Below are positions 8,801 to 12,526 of a DNA stretch of 12,526 bases, piece after piece. Location: NCBI GenBank assembly GCA_019245255.1, contig JAFARV010000462.1, positions 1 to 12,526 of the forward strand, written 5' to 3'. This stretch comes from Acidobacteriaceae bacterium (lineage in GTDB: Bacteria > Acidobacteriota > Terriglobia > Bryobacterales > Bryobacteraceae). Position 1 is the stretch's first letter. Every line of letters begins with the position of its first letter. The notes under the pieces are model-generated. The model saw only the letters and a list, made by a program, of their open reading frames with translations, made no database searches and was not told the DNA's origin. Both the position numbers and the translations under genes were made by a program.

Positions 8801-9134
8801 GAGGACGGATTTAAGGGACGGCCTGGCGTTGCTCAAGATTCGTTCCGCGCCGCCGTCCATTTAACGGTCGTTTTAGAGACGGCACTTTTCGGCAAAGTCT
8901 GAAAATCGACGGTGTTCTTCAGAGAAATGAAAGGCTTACAAAATTACTTTCCCCCTGGTGGTTCAAATGTTGGGTTTACACCAACCAGGAGCGCCTTCCT
9001 TTTTCACGCCCTCCGGTGCACGTACTGCAAAATAGGCTCCCCCGTTTTCCTTGCTTCTGAAACTGCGTGCATCGGCGCTTTCGTTTACGCTGGACACTGT
9101 GCAAACTAGGGTGTGCTCCTGTTTGCATAACCGA
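8801..9134. other. Gene-free stretch between GT87-like gene and the integrase module
   Basis: No open frame with plausible protein sequence and no tRNA. It holds the inverted repeat at 8811-8864 and a second imperfect hairpin at 8954-8989 (CCTGGTGGT against ACC-A-ACCAGG, one bulge, 17-nt loop). The downstream edge of the integrase module should lie here, but I could not see a repeat marking it. Confidence 0.5.
8811..8864. repeat. Imperfect inverted repeat after the GT87-like gene
   Basis: TTAAGGGACGGC (8811-8822) pairs with GCCGTCCATTTAA (8852-8864) around a 29-nt loop, 10 bp past the stop at 8800. It could act as a terminator or be a REP-like element, but the loop is long. Confidence 0.35.
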
Positions 9135-9783
9135 CTAAAAAGCCTTGTGAACGGACACTTTCGTAGCCCTCAACCATCTCATAAAATCATCGCCCTGCGG
9201 CGTGATACGAATATCGTCACCGACCGTCTCAACCAGACCCCGTTGTTTCAGGAAGCCAAGCCAGCCGGCAAATCCGTATCCGTTGTAAACCTCCGGATAC
9301 TTTCTCTCAAACTCCTGATAGAAGGTGTACGCCTCGTTTGCGGCTATTTTGCGGCGGGCTTCTAGTGCGGTCAGTCCCATAATCTGGCTTCCGAATATTC
9401 CCGCGTAGGCAACTCCAAATGCCGCTTCCAGGCGCGCTTGTGCGAGATTTCTGATGAGAACGTCAATTTGGTTTTCCTTTACCTCCGTGAGATTGGAATG
9501 CATTACGCGCTCCAATGCACCTATGGCTTCTGTTCGTACGAACCCCGGCAGCTCTTTAAGCTCGATAGTCCCGGCAGTGGTATTCACGGTCACCAGCTCA
9601 CCTGTTTTCTGTTGCTGGTCGGCGGCATCTACTTCTAATTCGGCCTGCCAAAATTTGGCTTTCTTCAGACGTGGAGGCAGGTCTTTAAAGCGAGAGAATT
9701 TCCCGTTTGTAAATCAGCGCGAGAGTGAGCACCACAACCGGCCACGCCAACCCAACAATCACTTTCGAAAGTTCCGCCGTCAT
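9135..9783 (-). pseudogene. Single-pass membrane protein with winged-helix-like C terminus, frameshifted
   Basis: The ATG at 9783 lies 4 bp after the integrase stop. It opens a short frame encoding one membrane helix (VIVGLAWPVVVLTLALIY, about residues 8-25) followed by KREILS and then TAA. The next frame, open from about 9712, continues with FKDLPPRLKKAKFWQAELEV and runs to TAG at 9135-9137. The shift is at about 9688-9697. Restoring CG in TCGC(GC)TTT or deleting one base gives a 215-216 residue protein. The middle is helical (EAIGALERVM, EARRKIAANEAY). The end (WLGFLKQRGLVETVGDDIRI, then TPQGDDFMRWL) looks like a winged helix with its wing. No family name is recognised. The layout suggests an inner-membrane-anchored cytoplasmic sensor or partner within the integrase module. 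It is the third gene of a tight minus-strand operon. Function unknown. Confidence 0.6.
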
Positions 9784-9787
9784 CCGA

Positions 9788-10754
9788 TTAAATCCCCACC
9801 TTTTCGTATTCATCCAGCATCAGCTCCTCGTTGCGCCGGTCGTAGAGCTTGGTGGTGCGCGGCGAGGAATGGTTCGCCATTTCCTGCGCCTTCTCCAGCG
9901 TGCCGCCGTTCTTCAGGTAATCGGTCAGGCCGGTGGCGCGGAGGGAGTGATTGCCGATTTTGGGTTTTGATGCGCGCCTGGCGCGCGCGGCGCTCGATGA
10001 CGAGATAGGCATCGGGTTGTGTCAGGCATTGCGGCGTGCCGGTCTTGCGTCCTGTCGTGCGAAAGAGCGGCCCGTCCTTATCGTCGGCCAGTCCCGACGC
10101 GGCGAGATATTCATCCATGTAGATTTCGAGCTTGTGATGGCAGGCCGCTTCATGCTCCTTGCCGCCCTTTTCATGGAACCGCATCCGGCCGCGCCGCCCC
10201 TGCGTGAAGTAATCGCGCACGTTCATCTTCACACCGCGCCGATGCGGGCGAAGGTGTAGACCATCGTGCCGATGAGCACCGGTCGCGCAGGCCCGTGAGC
10301 GTGCCGGTGTCGATAGATTCCAGCAGAGCCCGGGCTTCCTCGCGGTCGAGCACCGGCGTCTTGCCTTTCCGGCTGGAATATTTCGGGCCACGGACGGCGT
10401 GAGCGGGATTCACTTCCATCGCACCACCTACCACCAGCCAGTCAAAGAGCATGCGCGGGCCCGCGAGATGCTGCTTGACCGAAGGGGCGGAGAGTTCCCC
10501 CTGCAGCTCCTCGACATAAGCCGCGACATGCACCGGCTTCACGCTCGAGCGCGAGCAGCCCGTTCCCCTCGCACCAACCGGCAAAGCGGCACGCGGCCTT
10601 GTAATAGGCGCGTGTTGCGGTTGCGGATATGGGCGGTGAAGAAGCCGAAGAAGCGCTCGGCGGTTTTCTCATCGGGCAGGAACAGCGCCGGCAGCTTCGC
10701 GCTCAATCCCGCGAGCGCGCGCGGTTCTTTAAAAGAGATAACTGCGAAGCTCAT
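9788..10754 (-). pseudogene. Tyrosine recombinase / XerC-D-like site-specific integrase, multiply frameshifted
   Basis: Starts at ATG 10754 (MSFAVISFKEPRAL), 13 bp after the HEPN-like stop, and ends at TAA 9788. Read across frames it gives a normal integrase of about 320 residues. The N-terminal SAM-like core-binding part includes FFTAHIRN, AYYKAACRFAGWCEGN, VKPVHVAAYVEELQ and PSVKQHLAGPRMLFDWLVVG. The catalytic domain follows. All active residues can be seen: Arg in TFARIGAV (about 10245), Lys in EKGGKEHE, HxxR (His 9947-9949, Arg 9938-9940), second His in ANHSSPRTT, and Tyr in KLYDRR (9842-9844). The frame changes at about 10603-10616, 10541-10547, 10277-10283, 10230-10236 and 9960-9965. 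The last is an extra C in ACCCAAA, and two others are single-base losses. It cannot be translated as one protein. It is GC-rich and CGCG-rich compared with its surroundings, which suggests foreign origin. Confidence 0.85.
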
Positions 10755-10767
10755 ATTGCGACTCCAT

Positions 10768-11499
10768 TCAAGGGCTTCTGCTTGCTTTCTCCGCTTCTGC
10801 AAATTCGCGCGCGGCCGCCGACAATTCTTTAACTAGACCGCTGACGTCCTCTAAATGCCGCTGAAGCAATTCATCATCGAACGACAGTCTGCTCGAAGCA
10901 CCGGGTAAGTGCCAAGTCTCTTCACTCCAATAGGTCTGCGTTCCGTCTGTCTCTATCGTGCTCGATGATCGAACGCTCCGCCGTCCGCTAATACGATGTC
11001 CTACCAGGTTGCGTACGAGGTCAACGTCTTTAAAGCGCGTGTCGTATGGTTCCTGGGAGAGACTCGCCAGCAGCGCGGTTATCGACGCCTGCGGAAATAC
11101 GGCATTAAAGGCTCTCGCGGTCGAAAGCCGGGTGACGGCGCGCGGGTTGCTTACTTGTGAAAAGGCTGCTGGCTCCAGCGCGTTGCCGAAGAAAAAAAGG
11201 CAGAAAGTAAAACTATCAAACACGGAAAGCGCACTGGTGAAGAACACATAGATACAGCGTTCCAGCTCATAGGTCAGCTCCTTATCGCCCCATCCCGCCT
11301 GCCACATCTCGCTCGGATTGACCAGCAGCGACCTGAATTTGTCATTGCACTCCGCGCAGCTCCGGTACCGATAGCGCACGGCCTACCATGACCAGTCAAA
11401 GTGCTGGCGCTTTTCTTGGGGGTCGGACAGCGCTTCATCACTGAGAATGCCAGGAAAGAACGCTGTTGCCGCCAATCCGAACGCGCGGAAGTCGGTCAA
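10768..11499 (-). pseudogene. HEPN-like protein of the integrase module, internal TAG stop
   Basis: An uninterrupted frame from GTG 11379 encodes 203 residues, but protein-like sequence continues upstream in the same frame (AFGLAATAFFPGILSDEALS, QEKRQHFDWSW) across a TAG at 11383-11385. The best full start is TTG 11499, giving 243 codons with the stop at codon 39; a single change from AAG or CAG would explain it. The core is alpha-helical and hydrophobic (RCIYVFFTSALSVFDSFTF). RNLVGH (Arg 11011-11013, His 10996-10998; residues 163-168) fits the HEPN nuclease pattern R-N-x3-H. A CAEC pair sits near codon 47. Known: HEPN domains act as RNases in toxin-antitoxin, abortive infection and CRISPR systems. 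Here that role is inference from one motif. A shorter protein could be made by reinitiation at GTG 11379, two codons after the stop. It precedes the integrase by 13 bp. Confidence 0.6.
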
Positions 11500-11545
11500 G
11501 GGGAAGCTAGCGGCATCCGTAGATCGGCCATAGGGGCGAAAACTC

Positions 11546-11567
11546 TATGATAATGTCCTTTATCATA
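11546..11567. repeat. 8-6-8 inverted repeat: candidate recombination site or operator
   Basis: Perfect arms TATGATAA (11546-11553) and TTATCATA (11560-11567) flank the 6-nt spacer TGTCCT. Two short arms around a 6-8 bp core is the layout of tyrosine recombinase core sites such as dif and lox. It lies 47 bp upstream of the proposed TTG start of the HEPN-like gene, at the outer edge of the integrase module and about 60 bp from the duplication boundary. It could equally be an operator/promoter for the operon. No second copy was seen in the window. Confidence 0.6.
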
Positions 11568-11625
11568 AAGTCGGAACAGAAGTAAGGGAAATGTTCTATT
11601 GACTTATGGGCCCCGGCCCGCCCGC

Positions 11626-11850
11626 GCACTTACTCTGCGACTGCTGGTACTCGGCAGCATTCTTGGTTTACCGGGAGCATGGATAACAGGGCGCATCATG
11701 CAGGCGCTTTTGTTTCACGTATCAGCGAACAGCTTGGGGATACTCGGCGGAGCCAGCACAGTTATCGCGGTTCTCTCTTTCGCCGCCTGTTTTCTTCCGG
11801 TGTATCGCGCCTCTCGTGTGCTGCCGATGCAGGCTCTCGCGGCCGAGTAG
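11626..11850 (+). pseudogene. ADOP permease 2 C-terminal fragment (copy B)
   Basis: Seventy-four codons plus stop matching the end of permease 2, with 9 residue differences (RIMQALLFHVSANSLGILG is identical; the end LPMQALAAE is identical). Upstream of 11626 the match ends abruptly, and the open frame back to TTG 11599 is unrelated and proline/arginine-rich. It contains only the last one or two membrane helices of the second FtsX core, so it cannot work as a permease. It is the 3' stump left after deletion or duplication. Confidence 0.85.
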
Positions 11851-12337
11851 CAGACTGGCCCGTTGCTCGAGGCGCCAGGGCGACCGGGTCTGCGGATCTG
11901 GGCAGTCAAACGTTAATAGCGGCCGTCAATGGCAGCCGCGACACTCGGCGGCAGGGTCGCCAGTGGGCGGTGGAGCGTGATCCACGGCAGCAGGCGGCCC
12001 GAGCAAGGTCTCAAGGACCGGCTTCAGCGCATCTGCCCAGACCTGATAGGCCTTCACCGTCGGATGCAGTTTGTCTTTCTCGTTCATCATGCCGTCGAAC
12101 AGTCTTTCTTTGCTGTCCGCGAGCTTGTCATTGATGTTCAGGTATCGAACCTTTTGCCCATCGGCGAGCTTCGACAGATTGCCGTTGATGTCATCGATGA
12201 CAGGCATGAATGCCATGTCGTCATTCCTCGGGAAGATCCCCATCACGATCACTGTTGCCGAGGGCGCCTTACTTTGAATGACATGCAAAATTGCCTCAAG
12301 ACCTCGTGTGATTTCGTCTGCTCTTGCGCGAGCATCG
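11626..12337. repeat. Direct duplication, copy B
   Basis: Partner of 6824-7535, same orientation, about 93% identical by eye. Most mismatches sit in the intergenic part and the hydrolase C-terminal tail. The last 216 bp of the block carry only about 6 changes. Confidence 0.93.
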
Positions 12338-12526
12338 CCTCGAGCTGAGTGGGTACCAACGTTGTTCGTGCCCGCGAGCAGAACAACCACTTTGGGATTC
12401 ACTCCGTCCAATTCCCCGTTGTCGAGACGCCAGAGAATGTTTTGCGTGCGATCGGCACCCCATCCAAAATCAGCCGCGTTCCAGCCGAAGAAATTCTGTT
12501 TCCAGTTGGCGAGAAGGTCAGGGTAG
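11926..12526 (-). CDS. SGNH/GDSL hydrolase (PAF-acetylhydrolase beta-like), 5'-partial at window edge
   Basis: The frame is open from the stop at 11926 to 12525, so the start is beyond the right edge; the TTG at 12411 is internal. The readable part begins YPDLLANWKQNFFGWNAADF. It contains block II (GWGADRTQNILWRL, oxyanion Gly), block III (AGTNN, oxyanion Asn), GIFPRND and block V (KDKLHP with catalytic Asp and His). The Ser of block I must lie outside the window. Known for the family: hydrolysis of acyl or acetyl esters, often on carbohydrates or lipids. The specificity here is unknown. A proline-rich tail ends in CRGCH. It is convergent with the permease fragment as in copy A, and this is the more complete of the two hydrolase copies. 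A secretion signal, if any, is not visible. Confidence 0.88.
   Translation of the reverse strand, partial: YPDLLANWKQNFFGWNAADFGWGADRTQNILWRLDNGELDGVNPKVVVLLAGTNNVGTHSARGDARARADEITRGLEAILHVIQSKAPSATVIVMGIFPRNDDMAFMPVIDDINGNLSKLADGQKVRYLNINDKLADSKERLFDGMMNEKDKLHPTVKAYQVWADALKPVLETLLGPPAAVDHAPPPTGDPAAECRGCH

Noticed and set aside
8954..8989. GGTTCAAAT resembling a tRNA T-loop, possible tRNA attachment-site remnant
   Set aside because: The flanking bases do not form a T stem, there is no acceptor stem or CCA, and no anticodon arm; treated only as an imperfect hairpin.
9454..10008. A 184-codon open frame on the + strand
   Set aside because: Antisense to the integrase end and the membrane protein; Arg/Pro/Ser-rich product without any domain.
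9788..10754. Programmed frameshifting as an explanation for the integrase
   Set aside because: Five shifts of mixed type in one gene with no slippery heptamer or recurring stimulator; decay or sequence error is simpler.
1..12526. CRISPR arrays, rRNA, complete tRNA genes, IS terminal repeats with transposase
   Set aside because: Looked for spaced short repeats, rRNA/tRNA signatures and transposase motifs on both strands; none seen.

Overview
This window most likely comes from an Acidobacterium (Bryobacterales/Solibacter-like). The main reason is two long MacB/FtsX-type permeases of the acidobacterial duplicated orphan permease (ADOP) kind. One is translationally coupled to a PadR-family repressor, an arrangement typical of that phylum. 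The host assignment is inference; there is no rRNA or marker gene in the window.

Layout. (1) 2-1133 (+): a glycoside-hydrolase-like gene, cut by the left edge and broken by one extra A in a short A run. (2) 1144-4208 (-): PadR regulator followed by ADOP permease 1, joined by a 4-bp ATGA overlap. A clear inverted/direct repeat operator lies next to the padR start. (3) 4209-4579: divergent intergenic region. (4) 4580-7048 (+): ADOP permease 2, intact, with a strong ribosome binding site. (5) 7124-7537 (-): the 3' part of an SGNH/GDSL hydrolase gene, convergent with permease 2 and missing its 5' half. (6) 7711-8800 (+): a DUF2029/GT87-like membrane protein with one frameshift. (7) 8801-9134: no gene, two imperfect hairpins. 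(8) 9135-11499 (-): a compact three-gene module. It encodes a HEPN-like protein with an internal TAG, a XerC/D-like tyrosine recombinase with about five frameshifts, and a single-pass membrane protein with a winged-helix-like end and one frameshift. An 8-6-8 inverted repeat (11546-11567) lies just upstream. (9) 11626-12526: a second copy of the permease-2 tail plus a longer SGNH hydrolase copy running off the right edge.

The most striking large-scale structure is a 712-bp direct duplication, 6824-7535 versus 11626-12337. The offset is constant (4802), there is no net indel, and I count about 50 mismatches by eye (roughly 93% identity). It flanks a 4.09-kb segment in which every gene is damaged. 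The permease copy is whole on the left and reduced to its last 74 codons on the right. The hydrolase copy is 5'-truncated on the left and longer on the right. This looks like an old paralogous or tandem duplication whose middle was deleted and/or replaced by a decaying mobile module. The two ADOP genes and padR (about 5.5 kb) have no frameshift, so if the lesions elsewhere are sequencing errors they are strangely clustered.

Functionally, the PadR/ADOP unit is probably a repressor-controlled inner-membrane permease system without its own ATPase. The hydrolases are carbohydrate or ester-active accessory enzymes. The integrase module is a probable genomic-island remnant, possibly with a defence or toxin-like HEPN component.
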